Assembly: GCF_039830135.1 (NCBI RefSeq)
Contig: NZ_CP156081.1
Location: 2,652,001-2,716,000, forward strand
Length of the DNA: 64,000 nt
Origin: Defluviimonas sp. SAOS-178_SWC
Lineage (GTDB): Bacteria; Pseudomonadota; Alphaproteobacteria; Rhodobacterales; Rhodobacteraceae
Reading direction: 5' to 3'
The position numbers and the translations under genes were made by a program. The notes below the pieces were generated by a model. That model had not been told where the DNA came from and did not search any database. It saw only the letters and a program-made list of their open reading frames with translations. Below are positions 8,613-17,467 of the stretch, piece by piece (the first letter of the stretch is position 1; each line of letters starts with the position of its first letter).

Positions 8613-9278
8613 TCAGGCCGCCGGCAGCCGCTCGCTCAGAAATGCCAGCGCCACCGACAGCCCGTCGGGCGCGATCCCGTGACCGGTGCCCTGCATGACA
8701 TGGCCATAGGTCTCGAACCCCGCTGAGGTCAGGGCCTGCCCCGCGAGGCTCATGTCGGCGAAGGGCACCATCGGATCCTGATCGCCGTGGACCAGAAGCA
8801 CCGGCGGCTTCGACACCGCCTCGGCCGCGAGCCGATCCGGCTGGAGGAGCCGCCCGGAAAAGGCGACGAGCCCGGCGACCGGCGCGGGGCGGCGCGGCAG
8901 GACATGAAGCGCCATCATCGTGCCTTGCGAGAAGCCCACGATGGCGAGACGGTCGGGCGTCATCCCCTCAGCGGCGAGCTGCGCGTCGAGGAAGGCGTTG
9001 AGGTCTTCCGACGACCGGCGCAGCCCCTCTGCCGCCGCCACCTCGGACGACCCGTCGAGCCAGGGGATCGGGAACCATTGCCGGCCGAAGGGATTTCCCG
9101 CGCAGGGTTCGGGCGCGTCGGGCGCGACGAAGACGGTGCCGGGCATGTGCGGCGCCAGCGGATCGGCGAGGCCGAGAAGATCCGCGCCGTCGGCGCCATA
9201 TCCGTGCAGAAAGATCACGAGCGAACTCGCCTTCCCCGACCGGGCCGGTTTCCGGCCGAATTTGAGTTCCCGCGTCAC
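8613..9278 (-). CDS. Phospholipase/carboxylesterase-type alpha/beta hydrolase
   Basis: 221 residues. The nucleophile elbow is GFSQG, the acid is in VHGDQDPMVP and the histidine in GTGHGI; LVIFLHGYGADGADL supplies the oxyanion hole. I place the start at a GTG (9276-9278) that overlaps the stop of the alkA gene in a GTGA arrangement, giving translational coupling; an upstream in-frame start at 9356 would run deep into alkA and is unlikely. The family acts on short-chain esters or acyl-thioesters in the cytoplasm. Confidence 0.85.
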   Translation of the reverse strand: MTRELKFGRKPARSGKASSLVIFLHGYGADGADLLGLADPLAPHMPGTVFVAPDAPEPCAGNPFGRQWFPIPWLDGSSEVAAAEGLRRSSEDLNAFLDAQLAAEGMTPDRLAIVGFSQGTMMALHVLPRRPAPVAGLVAFSGRLLQPDRLAAEAVSKPPVLLVHGDQDPMVPFADMSLAGQALTSAGFETYGHVMQGTGHGIAPDGLSVALAFLSERLPAA

Positions 9279-9904
9279 CTGATACCCTCCCGGCTGCGCC
9301 TCACGCGGTAGTAGGCCCAGAGCGCGCGGGCCGCAACCGCCCTCCACGGGCTCCACTCCAGCGACATTTCGCGAAGGGCGCGCTCGGACGGACGCTCCGG
9401 CAAATCGAAGAGCAGCCGCGCCGCCTCCTGCAAGGCAAGATCGCCCGGCGCGAAGACGTCGGCCCGGCCGAGCGAGATCAGCGCATAGACCTCGGCCGTC
9501 CAGCGGCCGATGCCGGGCAATGCGGTCAGAATGGCGATCACCTCCTCATCGGGGCATTCCTTGAGCGCGTCATAGTCGATACCGGCCCGCGCCAGAGCAT
9601 GGGCGTAGCGGATCTTTTGACGCGACAGCCCGCAGGCGCGCAGATCGTCCTCCGACGCTGCCGCCACGGCGCCTTCCGTCACCAGCCCGGCCGCGTCCAT
9701 CCGCGCCCAGAGGGCGGCGGCCGAGGCGGTGGAGACCTGCTGGCCGAGAATCGCGTCGAGGAGTGCGGCGAAGCCGTCCGGCCGCCGCCGCAGCGGCAAG
9801 GGGCCGGTTTCGTCGAGAAGCGCCGCGAAACGCGGCTCGCGCAAGGCGAGCCATGCGGCCCCTTCGGCGACGCAAGCCCCGGTCTCGATGATCCGGCCCG
9901 GCAT
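9275..9904 (-). CDS. DNA-3-methyladenine glycosylase II (AlkA-like)
   Basis: 209 residues. Removes alkylated bases in base-excision repair. The HhH-GPD core is visible: LLDAILGQQVSTASA, then the hairpin LPGIGRWTAEVYAL, then FAPGDLALQ, where the Asp after PG is the catalytic residue. It lacks the N-terminal domain of E. coli AlkA, as many alphaproteobacterial forms do. Six bases downstream of the MocR gene and overlapping the esterase gene, so the three are likely one transcript. Confidence 0.9.
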   Translation of the reverse strand: MPGRIIETGACVAEGAAWLALREPRFAALLDETGPLPLRRRPDGFAALLDAILGQQVSTASAAALWARMDAAGLVTEGAVAAASEDDLRACGLSRQKIRYAHALARAGIDYDALKECPDEEVIAILTALPGIGRWTAEVYALISLGRADVFAPGDLALQEAARLLFDLPERPSERALREMSLEWSPWRAVAARALWAYYRVRRSREGIR

Positions 9905-9910
9905 CGGCGC

Positions 9911-11332
9911 TCAGACCGGCAGATCGCCGGGCGGGTGGCGCAAGAGCCGCGCCATCGCGTCGAGCGCGCGGGCGAACTCCGCCTCGGTCGAGGACCCGTC
10001 GAGCGCGATGCGCACCGCGTTCGGCGAATGGCTGTCGATCAGCGCGTATTCGTCCGCCGACCGCACCAGAACGCCCTCCGTCTCCGCCTCTCGCACGAAG
10101 GTGGAGGCGCGCCAGCCGTTCGGCATCTTCAGCCACACGAAGGCGAGGCCCTTCTGCCAGGCGATATCGAACGTGCCGAGGATGTTCAGCGTCATCTCGA
10201 GCCGGTGCGCGAAAACCTCCTGCACGCGGTCGCGGAGGCGCTCCGCCTCACCCGAGGCGAAAAGCCCCATCATCAGGTCGACGATCGGGCGGGCCAGGCC
10301 GAAATAGGAATGCTGCGCGGCCAGGCGCGCCGGTTCGCCCTGCCCGGTCGGACAGACGATGCAGCCGAACCGAAGCCCCGCCGCGAGCGATTTCGAGATC
10401 GAGGTGATATGCCAGGTCCGTTCCGGCGCGAGGGCGCGGAGCGAGGGCGCGCTGGCGATCCCCACCGAATAGCAGTCATCCTCGATGATCTGGAGGTCGT
10501 GATGGCGGGCGACGGCGACGATCTCGGCCCGCCGCTCCATCGGCATCCGCACGGTTGTCGGGTTCTGCGCCTCGGTCGTGACACAGACGATGCGGGCGCC
10601 GGTGCGCCGGCAGGCGTCGTCGAGCGCCTCGGCGGAAAGGCCCGCGCCGTCGATCATCACCGGCACGATCTCGGCCCGATTCAGGCGAGCAGCGTGGCGG
10701 AAGCCGGGATAGGCGAGTTCTTCGAGAATCACATGCGGTCGCGCGCCCTTGAGGCAGCATTGCAGGGCAAGCCCAATGGCGTTTTGTCCACCTTGTGTCA
10801 GTACAATATCATCCGCCCCGAACGCCCCGAGGTTTCGGTCCGCAAGCCAGGCGACCAGAGCCGACCGCAAATCCCGGTCGCGTTTCAGACCCGGATAGCC
10901 GAGATAGTCGAACCGACCGGCATCCGAGAGCCGCCGGTAGATCGCCGAAAAGGCCTCGTTCTGGCCCACTTCCGGCAATCGCGGGCTCCGCAGGTCCGCA
11001 GGGCCAACCCCCTCTGCCGCATCCTCGCGCGGCCGGGTCGGCGTTTCGAGTATAAGCGCCTGGGATGCCCCAAATTTCGGGTGCGTCGCGGCAACGAAGG
11101 TCCCGCGCCCGACAGCCGCCTCCAAGAGGCCCTCCTGGGTCACGATCTGGTAGGCGCGGGCAACCGTGCCGGGCGTCATACCCAGCCGCCAGGCAAGATC
11201 CCGGACCGGAGGGAGCCGCTCGCCCTTCTCGAGCCCGCCGGTCCGCACCGCCTCGCGCAAGGCGCGGGTGAGCGCCAGATACTTCGGACCGTCAAAGCGG
11301 GAAAGGTCGGGCTGCCAAATTGTATCCGCCAC
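9911..11332 (-). CDS. MocR-type transcriptional regulator (GntR HTH fused to aminotransferase)
   Basis: 473 residues from a GTG at 11332. Residues 1-80 form a GntR winged helix (ALREAVRTGGLEKGERLPPV, then MTPGTVARAYQIVTQEGLLE). The rest is a class I aminotransferase fold binding PLP, with TSISKSLAAGLRFG carrying the Schiff-base Lys and LTQGGQNAI the phosphate loop. MocR proteins usually control a neighbouring or divergent gene in response to PLP or an amino compound. Here that would be the DUF1127 gene; the shared spacer contains inverted repeats. The gene leads the alkA-esterase pair. Confidence 0.9.
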   Translation of the reverse strand: MADTIWQPDLSRFDGPKYLALTRALREAVRTGGLEKGERLPPVRDLAWRLGMTPGTVARAYQIVTQEGLLEAAVGRGTFVAATHPKFGASQALILETPTRPREDAAEGVGPADLRSPRLPEVGQNEAFSAIYRRLSDAGRFDYLGYPGLKRDRDLRSALVAWLADRNLGAFGADDIVLTQGGQNAIGLALQCCLKGARPHVILEELAYPGFRHAARLNRAEIVPVMIDGAGLSAEALDDACRRTGARIVCVTTEAQNPTTVRMPMERRAEIVAVARHHDLQIIEDDCYSVGIASAPSLRALAPERTWHITSISKSLAAGLRFGCIVCPTGQGEPARLAAQHSYFGLARPIVDLMMGLFASGEAERLRDRVQEVFAHRLEMTLNILGTFDIAWQKGLAFVWLKMPNGWRASTFVREAETEGVLVRSADEYALIDSHSPNAVRIALDGSSTEAEFARALDAMARLLRHPPGDLPV

Positions 11333-11392
11333 AATGTACCTCTGGAACAGGCGTCGCGCGCATTGTAGGAATACACTTACCGAAATGACGAA

Positions 11393-11408
11393 TTTGTATC
11401 AATACAAA
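11393..11408. promoter_or_regulatory. Inverted repeat, candidate MocR operator
   Basis: TTTGTAT-CA-ATACAAA is a perfect 7-bp inverted repeat ending nine bases before the DUF1127 ATG. Related half sites occur close by: TGTA-GGAA-TACA around 11364-11375, and TTGTAT at the start of the MocR gene. The spacing of several related half sites between a MocR gene and its divergent neighbour fits a regulator-binding region. No experiment supports it. Confidence 0.55.
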
Positions 11409-11417
11409 AGGTGCGCC

Positions 11418-11636
11418 ATGACCCATGCCGCAAGAACTGCCCCGAAACTGCATCTCCCGTCCGGCCGCCTGACGGCGCGGGCAACCGTCGCGCAGCTGGG
11501 CCGCCTTGTGAACGAATGGTCGGGCCGCCGCCGCAGCCGGCTCGCGCTGTCCCGTCTCGATGATCGCCTGGTGCGCGATATCGGCCTCGACAGAGCCCTC
11601 TGCGAAGACGAGGCGCTGCGCCCGTTCTGGCGTTAA
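11418..11636 (+). CDS. DUF1127 small basic protein
   Basis: 72 residues, strongly basic. The C-terminal half, WSGRRRSRLALSRLDDRLVR followed by DIGL, is the DUF1127 (YjiS-like) signature. Short DUF1127 proteins in other alphaproteobacteria bind RNA and affect phosphate, carbon and RNA turnover; that is family knowledge, not shown here. Start at 11418 chosen because the repeat region ends just before it. It is followed by a strong terminator, so it is a single-gene transcript. Divergent MocR gene is the likely regulator. Confidence 0.85.
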   Translation: MTHAARTAPKLHLPSGRLTARATVAQLGRLVNEWSGRRRSRLALSRLDDRLVRDIGLDRALCEDEALRPFWR

Positions 11637-11673
11637 TGCAGGGTCCTGACCATCCCCGACGGACCCTCATCCT

Positions 11674-11701
11674 CGGCCGGGCCCTGCCCGGCCGTTTTTT
11701 T
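11674..11701 (+). terminator. Rho-independent terminator after DUF1127 gene
   Basis: Stem CGGCCGGGC / GCCCGGCCG (9 bp) with a CCT loop, then seven T residues. It sits about 38 bases after the stop codon. Confidence 0.9.
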
Positions 11702-11818
11702 CACTCGGCATGATGCGCGCGCACCCCCGGAACGGTCGAAGCATTCGCGACCGTGGCATCAACGGATCACCGGCGATCGTGCCGCGAAGTCCGGGCGGGG
11801 CGTGACCCGCGCGGCGGA

Positions 11819-12073
11819 TCAGGCCGCGATTGCCTCGATCGCGATCGACCGCCGCTTCAACTCCGAGAGAAGCGCCGGCAGAACCCGCGTCTGGTCGACC
11901 GCATAGCGCAGGACCTCGCCGATCGTGTGATCGGCCGCCTGGGTCCGGACACGCCAGATCATGCGGCGGGCAACGCCATCGTCATAGACGATCTCGAACG
12001 CACCCGACGGCACCTTGCGAAAGCCAAGGAAATCGAAGCCCCCGTGGGAGCTGTGGTAGGACTGGAGGGGCAT
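11819..12073 (-). CDS. Hypothetical protein
   Basis: 84 residues, no signal peptide or membrane segment. It opens with MPLQSYHSSHGGFDFLGFRK and has two beta-rich stretches (SGAFEIVYDDGVARRMIWRV) followed by a helical C-terminus. The codon pattern and lack of competing frames support a real gene, though the ribosome binding site is weak. I do not recognise the family. It lies alone between the DUF1127 terminator and the rplM-rpsI operon. Confidence 0.6.
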   Translation of the reverse strand: MPLQSYHSSHGGFDFLGFRKVPSGAFEIVYDDGVARRMIWRVRTQAADHTIGEVLRYAVDQTRVLPALLSELKRRSIAIEAIAA

Positions 12074-12200
12074 TTTTCTGCTCTGTTGTCTGCCTCAATG
12101 GCGCGACCATGCTCCGGCGCCCGCCGCCCCGTCAATCCGGTCGCTCACACATCCGCGTGAGCGAGTCCGCGCGGCAACAGGGCAAAAATCCCCTTGTTTC

Positions 12201-12232
12201 AAACGAAAAGGGCGCGCCCGGCAGGCGCGCCC
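12201..12232 (-). terminator. Terminator of rplM-rpsI
   Basis: Read on the minus strand: a 9-bp stem GGGCGCGCC / GGCGCGCCC with loop TGCCG, followed by TTTTCGTTT. It starts 35 bases after the rpsI stop. Confidence 0.85.
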
Positions 12233-12267
12233 AAGATCTTGCGGTCAGTCCGGAACCGGACGCGATA

Positions 12268-12780
12268 TCAGCGCTTCGAGAACTGGAAGGACCGGCGGGC
12301 TTTCGCCTTGCCGTATTTCTTCCGCTCGACCACGCGGCTGTCGCGGGTCAGGAAGCCGGCCGCTTTCAACGCCGGGCGAAGGCTCGGCTCATAAAGCTGG
12401 AGCGCGCGGCTGATTCCGTGCTTCACCGCACCGGCCTGGCCCGAAAGCCCGCCGCCGGCAACCGTGGCCATCACGTCGAACTGGCCTTCGACATTGGCGA
12501 CCTGGAACGGCTGGCGCAGGATCATCTGCAGCACCGGGCGCGCGAAGTACTTCGAATAATCGATGTACTCGCCCTTGTTGTTGCGGATCAGGAACTTGCC
12601 CGAACCCGGCTTGATCCAGACGCGGGCGACCGCGTCCTTGCGTTTGCCGGTGGCATAGGACCGGCCGAGCGCGTCACGCTTCGGTTCGCGCGGGGCGTCC
12701 ATCGCTTCGACAGCGGCGGGGGTGCCCGACACGGCCGATTTCAGATCGTCGAGAGACTTGATTTCGTCGGCCATGCTCAT
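12268..12780 (-). CDS. rpsI: 30S ribosomal protein S9
   Basis: 170 residues. The S9 core starts near residue 40 ([20 protein letters not shown]) and ends with the conserved basic tail [11 protein letters not shown] that reaches the P-site tRNA. About 40 residues precede the core, an N-terminal extension common in alphaproteobacteria but absent from the roughly 130-residue E. coli protein. Its ATG overlaps the rplM stop by four bases (ATGA), the standard coupled rplM-rpsI pair. Confidence 0.97.
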   Translation of the reverse strand: MSMADEIKSLDDLKSAVSGTPAAVEAMDAPREPKRDALGRSYATGKRKDAVARVWIKPGSGKFLIRNNKGEYIDYSKYFARPVLQMILRQPFQVANVEGQFDVMATVAGGGLSGQAGAVKHGISRALQLYEPSLRPALKAAGFLTRDSRVVERKKYGKAKARRSFQFSKR

Positions 12781-13241
12781 GCGCTCCGGGTGTTCTTCGG
12801 GTTCATCGACTTGACGTCGAGGACTTCGGGCGACTGCGCCTCATGCGGATGCTCGGCCCCGGCATAGACGCGCAGATGGGTCATCTGCTGCTTGCCGAGC
12901 CGGTTGCGGGTGATCATGCGTTCCACCGCTTTTATCACCACCCGCTCGGGGTGGGCACCGTCGAGCACCTGCTCGGCCGTGCGGAACTTGATCCCGCCCG
13001 GATGGCCGGTGTGCCAGTAATAGCGCTTGTCGGCGCGCTTGTTGCCGGTCATCTGCACCTTGTCGGCGTTGATGACGATCACGTTGTCGCCCATGTCCAT
13101 GTGCGGCGTGAAGGTCGCCTTGTGCTTGCCACGGAGGCGATTGGCGACGATCACGGCGAGGCGGCCCAGAACGACGCCCTCGGCGTCGATCAGGATCCAC
13201 TTCTTCTCGATCTCCGCCGGTTTCGCGGTATAGGTTTTCAT
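12777..13241 (-). CDS. rplM: 50S ribosomal protein L13
   Basis: 154 residues, full length. Characteristic stretches: [37 protein letters not shown] and [22 protein letters not shown] lies upstream of the ATG at 13241. First gene of the rplM-rpsI operon; the 230 bp upstream hold its promoter, which I cannot pinpoint. Confidence 0.98.
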   Translation of the reverse strand: MKTYTAKPAEIEKKWILIDAEGVVLGRLAVIVANRLRGKHKATFTPHMDMGDNVIVINADKVQMTGNKRADKRYYWHTGHPGGIKFRTAEQVLDGAHPERVVIKAVERMITRNRLGKQQMTHLRVYAGAEHPHEAQSPEVLDVKSMNPKNTRSA

Positions 13242-13472
13242 CGGTTGCCCTTCGAGTTCGGGAGCGGAATGGGCACCACGAGGGCACCCGAATTCGGATG
13301 CTGGCTTTTCCAGTATTCGCCCCGCCCCGTCAAGGGCTTTGCGTCACAAGAAATCGTTTGTTTTCATTGACTTGCAATAACGGTATTAATTTACCCCATA
13401 ATTTCCTCTGCGATCCGACCTGATACACCCTGCAGCCGGCCCCGATCGGGTACATGCCCCAGCCAGTGGATT

Positions 13473-13895
13473 CTAGCGCCGGGGCGGAATCGAATAGGTC
13501 ATGTTGGCCCGCGCGACCGGCTCCTCCTGCCCGTCCGAGCGGATGAGAACGTCTCCGACCGCCAGAACCCGCCCAAGTTTCAGGAGCCGCGCGGTCCCGA
13601 TCAGGTCCACGCCGGCCGCGGGCTTGCGCAGGAAATCGACGCCGGAACTCGTCGTCACCGCCAGTGCGACCGGGCCGATCCGCGCGAGAATCGCGAGATA
13701 GACGGCGACATCGGCCAAAGCGAAGATCGACGGGCCCGAAACGGTGCCGCCCGGCCGAAGGTGCCGCTCTGCCACCTTGAGACGCATCACGATGCCGTCC
13801 TCCGTCAGGCGCTCGATCGCGAAGTCGTCGCAAACCTGCGGGAATTCCCGCGCAATGAAGGCCGACAAGTCCGCCTGTGTCATTATCGCCCGCAT
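13473..13895 (-). CDS. PaaI-type hotdog-fold thioesterase
   Basis: 140 residues. A single hotdog domain: the helix-strand stretch GGTVSGPSIFALADVAVYLA corresponds to the catalytic loop and hot-dog helix of acyl-CoA thioesterases, followed by SGVDFLRKPAAGVDLIGTAR. Start at 13895 is chosen for the GGAGAG about six bases upstream; 13883 is an alternative. Divergent from an enoyl-CoA hydratase gene with a 55-bp spacer, which suggests a shared acyl-CoA context. Substrate chain length is unknown. Confidence 0.85.
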   Translation of the reverse strand: MRAIMTQADLSAFIAREFPQVCDDFAIERLTEDGIVMRLKVAERHLRPGGTVSGPSIFALADVAVYLAILARIGPVALAVTTSSGVDFLRKPAAGVDLIGTARLLKLGRVLAVGDVLIRSDGQEEPVARANMTYSIPPRR

Positions 13896-13950
13896 CTTCA
13901 CTCTCCGCTGTCGCCGGCCTAGACTTCCCCGAACCGGAGGGAATGACAAG

Positions 13951-14739
13951 ATGAGCAACGACCTGCTTTTGCGCACCGACGAGGACGCTATCGCGACGCT
14001 GACACTGAATGCGCCGGCCAGTCTCAACGCTTTGTCGGACGCGATGCTCGCCGCGCTGAAGGCGGAGTTCGGCCGGCTTTCGGAAGACAAGGGCATCCGC
14101 GTCGTGATCCTGAAAGGCGCGGGCAAGGCCTTCTGCGCCGGCCACGACCTGAAAGAGATGCAGCGCGGACGTGAAGCCGAGGACAAGGGCCGGGCCTATT
14201 TCTTCGATCTCTTCGCGCGCTGCGCCGAGGTCATGCAGATGATCCCCGCCCTGCCCCAGCCGGTGATCGCAGAGGTGCACGGCATCGCGACGGCTGCCGG
14301 ATGCCAGCTCGTCGCCTCCTGCGACATGGCGGTCGCGGCCGAGGGCACGCGCTTCGGTGTCAACGGGGTCAATATCGGACTCTTCTGCTCGACCCCGATG
14401 GTCGCGCTGTCGCGCAACGTGCCCCGCAAGATCGCGTTCGAGATGCTGACGACCGGCCAGTTCATCGATGCGGCCCGCGGCTGCGAGGTCGGTCTCATCA
14501 ACAAGTCGGTGCCGGCCGAAAGCCTCGCCACCGAAACCCGAGCTTTGGCCGGGATCGTGGCCAAGAAACTCACCGACGCCGTCAAGATCGGCAAGCGCGC
14601 CTTCTACGACCAGGTCGAGATGACGCGGGCCGAGGCCTACGACTATGCGGCCCAGGTCATGGTCGAGAACATGCTCTGGCGCGATACGGACGAAGGTATT
14701 TCGGCCTTCCTCGAAAAGCGGCAGCCCGACTGGGCCTGA
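13951..14739 (+). CDS. Enoyl-CoA hydratase/isomerase family protein
   Basis: 262 residues, standard crotonase length. The CoA-binding/oxyanion segment AFCAGHDLKEMQ and the second oxyanion loop EVHGIATAAGCQLVASCDMA are clear. In hydratases two Glu residues catalyse water addition; the second position here reads NIGLFCSTPMVALSRN, without the usual Glu, a pattern seen in ECHDC3-like members whose reaction is unclear. GGAGGG precedes the ATG. An acyl-CoA role is sure, the precise reaction is not. Confidence 0.88.
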   Translation: MSNDLLLRTDEDAIATLTLNAPASLNALSDAMLAALKAEFGRLSEDKGIRVVILKGAGKAFCAGHDLKEMQRGREAEDKGRAYFFDLFARCAEVMQMIPALPQPVIAEVHGIATAAGCQLVASCDMAVAAEGTRFGVNGVNIGLFCSTPMVALSRNVPRKIAFEMLTTGQFIDAARGCEVGLINKSVPAESLATETRALAGIVAKKLTDAVKIGKRAFYDQVEMTRAEAYDYAAQVMVENMLWRDTDEGISAFLEKRQPDWA

Positions 14740-14742
14740 TCG

Positions 14743-14796
14743 CCTTCTTCTTCTCGGAAATACTTCGGAGGCCCGGGGGGCAGCGCCCCCCCCTGG
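14743..14796 (+). repeat. Dispersed intergenic repeat, copy A
   Basis: CTTCTTCTTCTCGGAAATAC core followed by a GC-rich hairpin (GGGGGGC, loop AGC, GCCCCCC at 14775-14791). Lies between convergent genes. Same family as 24245-24280, 32881-32936 and 59430-59492, all in the same orientation in this window. Confidence 0.6.
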
Positions 14797-14799
14797 GTA

Positions 14800-15978
14800 T
14801 CAGATCCCGCGCGTCCGAAGCCAAAGCGCCATACCGAGCGCCCCGAGCGCGAAGACCAGTGTCACCGACAGAAGAAGCGTGACGCCCCCCGCCCCGATCA
14901 GAAGCGCGCCGAGGAACGGCGCGGCGGCCGACGCCGTCAATGGCGCCATCGCCAGGGCTCCGCTCATGGCGCCGAAATTCTCCTGACCGAGCGCCTCGGC
15001 GGTCAGAAGCGGCCTCAGGATCGACTGCACGCCAATGGAAGCGCCCTGGCAGACCGCATAGACCAGAAACAGCGCGACCTGACCGGTGGCGATCAAGAGG
15101 GTGAAGCTCGCCAGGCTCATGCCGATGGCGATGGCGCGGGCGGCGGCGCCTGCGTGAATCCGCGCGCCGCCCAGCATCAAGAGAACGCGCCCCGCCACCT
15201 GCATGGGCCCGACGGTCGAGGCAACAAGGACCGCTACGGCCGCCGCCGCCCCCCGCTCGGTCAGGATCAGCAGGGCGAAGGTCGTCAGCATCATGTGGTT
15301 GCCCATCAAAAGCCCGAAGAACCCTGCAAGCGCCCAGAACTCCGGCTTGCGGAGCACCGCGCGGACCGCCCCCTTCGGCGTCGCCACCACGGGACCGCCG
15401 CGCCGCTCGCCCCGCCGCATGTAGCGCACGCCGAAGATGTTGGCCGGCAACGTCACCAGAAGTTCCACCGCCGCGAAGACGAGGATCGCGCCGCGCCAGC
15501 CGAAGGTCGCGCCCGTCCAGGCGCCGAGCGGAAAGGCGAAGGTGGAGGCGAAGCCCGCCACCAGCGTCACCCGGATGATGCCCTTGCGCGCCTCCGGGCC
15601 AAGCCGTCGGGTCAGGAAGGAAAAGCAGGTCTCGTAAAGGCTCGCCGCCTGCGCGACGCCGATAACGATCCAGAGGACATACCAGAGCCAGAGCGCGGTC
15701 ACTTGCGACAGAAGGACAAGGCAGAGCCCGCCAAGCACCGCCGCCCCGCCAAGGAGCGACCCGCCATAGCCCTTGTCGACGAGGCGCCCGGAGAACGGCG
15801 CCAGAACCGCCTGGGTCAGAAGTGCACAGGTCGGCCCGAGCGCAAGCTCGGCCCGCGTCCAGCCGCTGCCGTCCTCCAGCGAGAGGATGATGGCGCCGAA
15901 GATGTAGATGAGCGCGGCGAAGCCCGCAGTCTGGCCGATCGCGAGAAACCAGACGCCAAGGCTTTCGTCGCGCGACAT
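14800..15978 (-). CDS. MFS transporter
   Basis: 392 residues with twelve predicted membrane helices. The loop between helices 2 and 3 (APFSGRLVDKGYGGSLLGGA) matches the MFS signature GxLaDrxGrr. It starts four bases after the M32 peptidase stop, so it is the last gene of the cox15-peptidase-MFS transcript. Substrate unknown; no antibiotic- or sugar-specific motif was evident. Confidence 0.85.
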   Translation of the reverse strand: MSRDESLGVWFLAIGQTAGFAALIYIFGAIILSLEDGSGWTRAELALGPTCALLTQAVLAPFSGRLVDKGYGGSLLGGAAVLGGLCLVLLSQVTALWLWYVLWIVIGVAQAASLYETCFSFLTRRLGPEARKGIIRVTLVAGFASTFAFPLGAWTGATFGWRGAILVFAAVELLVTLPANIFGVRYMRRGERRGGPVVATPKGAVRAVLRKPEFWALAGFFGLLMGNHMMLTTFALLILTERGAAAAVAVLVASTVGPMQVAGRVLLMLGGARIHAGAAARAIAIGMSLASFTLLIATGQVALFLVYAVCQGASIGVQSILRPLLTAEALGQENFGAMSGALAMAPLTASAAAPFLGALLIGAGGVTLLLSVTLVFALGALGMALWLRTRGI

Positions 15979-15982
15979 CCGG

Positions 15983-17467
15983 TCAGAGCCCGTAGATCGC
16001 CCGGAACTTCCCTTCGAGGTAGTCGAGAAGCGGCGCCTCGGACGGCGCGAAACCGCAGGCGCGCTCGATCACCTCGGCAGGTTTGTAGAGCCCGCCGAAA
16101 CGCTGCACCTTCGCGCGCAGCCACTCCGTCGCCGGGCGCCCATCGCCCTTCGCCAGCGCATCGTCGAGGTCGGGGATGTCCGCCCTGAGCGCTTGGTGCA
16201 GGCAGCCCGCATAGACATTGCCAAGGGAATAGGTCGGGAAGTAGCCGAAAAGGCCGACCGACCAATGAACATCCTGCAACATTCCATGCGCCGGTTTGTC
16301 GACAGAAACACCGAAATCCTTCACAAATCGAACATTCCACGCCTCTTCAAGGTCGGCAACCTCGAGCCTGTCGCCAAAGAGCGCGCGCTCGAGGTCGAAG
16401 CGCATCATGATGTGCAGGTTGTAATGGACCTCGTCCGCCTCGGTGCGGATGAAGCCGGAGCCGACCCGGTTGACCGTGCGGTAGAACTCGTCCGGCGAGG
16501 CGATGCCGTGATCGCCGAAGACCGCATGCATCTGCCCGTGCAGCCAGCCGGTGAAGGCGCGGCTGCGGCCAAGCTGGTTCTCGTAGATCCGGCTCTGGCT
16601 TTCATGCACGCCCATCGAGACGCCCTGTCCGAGCGGCGTGAAGAGATGGGACTGGTCGATGCCGAGTTCGTAGGTCGCGTGGCCGACCTCGTGGATCGTC
16701 GAATAGAAGCAGTTGAACGGATCGCTCTCGACCACCCGCGTGGTGATCCGCGCGTCGTTGCCGGAGCCGGAGGAGAAAGGATGCACGGCAAGGTCGAGAC
16801 GGCCCCGGTTCCAGTCGTAACCGAACGCCGTCGCGAGATCGCGGGCGAGGCCGAGCTGGCGCGCCTCTGCGAAATGGCCCCGAAGCGGCGCGGGTGGGTT
16901 CGCCGCGCCAAGCACCGCCTCGCGCAGGGCGACAAGGCGCGGGCGCATCCGGTCGAACATCGCGGCGAGTCCCTCTGCCGTCGCCTCGGGCTCGTAATCG
17001 TCGACCAGCGCGTCGTAGGCGTTGCCGCCGCCGAACCCGGCGGCGGCCAGCGCCTGGCCCTTTTCGCGCATCAGTTCCACGACCTTATCCAGCGTCGGCA
17101 GGAAATGCGCCACGTCGTTCTTCGCCCGCGCCTCCGCCCAGATGCCCTGCGCGACGCTCGTCACCCGCGCGATCTCGGACGCCAGACGCGCGGGCACCGC
17201 CGCATTCCGGCCATAGGCCCGGCGGATGAGGGCGAGCGACCGCGCACCCGCCGCGTCCGGCGCCTCGGCCTTCTCCAGCCAGTCGCCGACGCGCGGATCG
17301 GTGCGGCGGGAATGCAGCACGCCCTCGATCGCCGCCATTTCCTCGCCGCGCTGCTCGGCCGCGCCGTCGGGCATCACGGTTTCCTGGTCCCAGCCGAGCC
17401 GGCCGGCGATCTGGCTCAGCGCCTCGGTGTCGCGCTGGAAGGCCATGAGGTCGGTGAATGCGGTCAT
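15983..17467 (-). CDS. Carboxypeptidase Taq family (M32) metallopeptidase
   Basis: 494 residues. Zinc site HEVGH (in TIHEVGHATYE) with the downstream ESQSR Glu ligand, both diagnostic for peptidase family M32. It removes C-terminal amino acids with broad specificity in the cytoplasm. Its ATG (17467) overlaps the COX15 stop by four bases (ATGA), which fixes the start; an apparent frame extending upstream to 18412 runs through COX15. Confidence 0.93.
   Translation of the reverse strand: MTAFTDLMAFQRDTEALSQIAGRLGWDQETVMPDGAAEQRGEEMAAIEGVLHSRRTDPRVGDWLEKAEAPDAAGARSLALIRRAYGRNAAVPARLASEIARVTSVAQGIWAEARAKNDVAHFLPTLDKVVELMREKGQALAAAGFGGGNAYDALVDDYEPEATAEGLAAMFDRMRPRLVALREAVLGAANPPAPLRGHFAEARQLGLARDLATAFGYDWNRGRLDLAVHPFSSGSGNDARITTRVVESDPFNCFYSTIHEVGHATYELGIDQSHLFTPLGQGVSMGVHESQSRIYENQLGRSRAFTGWLHGQMHAVFGDHGIASPDEFYRTVNRVGSGFIRTEADEVHYNLHIMMRFDLERALFGDRLEVADLEEAWNVRFVKDFGVSVDKPAHGMLQDVHWSVGLFGYFPTYSLGNVYAGCLHQALRADIPDLDDALAKGDGRPATEWLRAKVQRFGGLYKPAEVIERACGFAPSEAPLLDYLEGKFRAIYGL

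Noticed and set aside
13068..13081. TTGATGACGATCAC, close to an FNR box
   Set aside because: Lies inside rplM in conserved codons and misses one consensus base.
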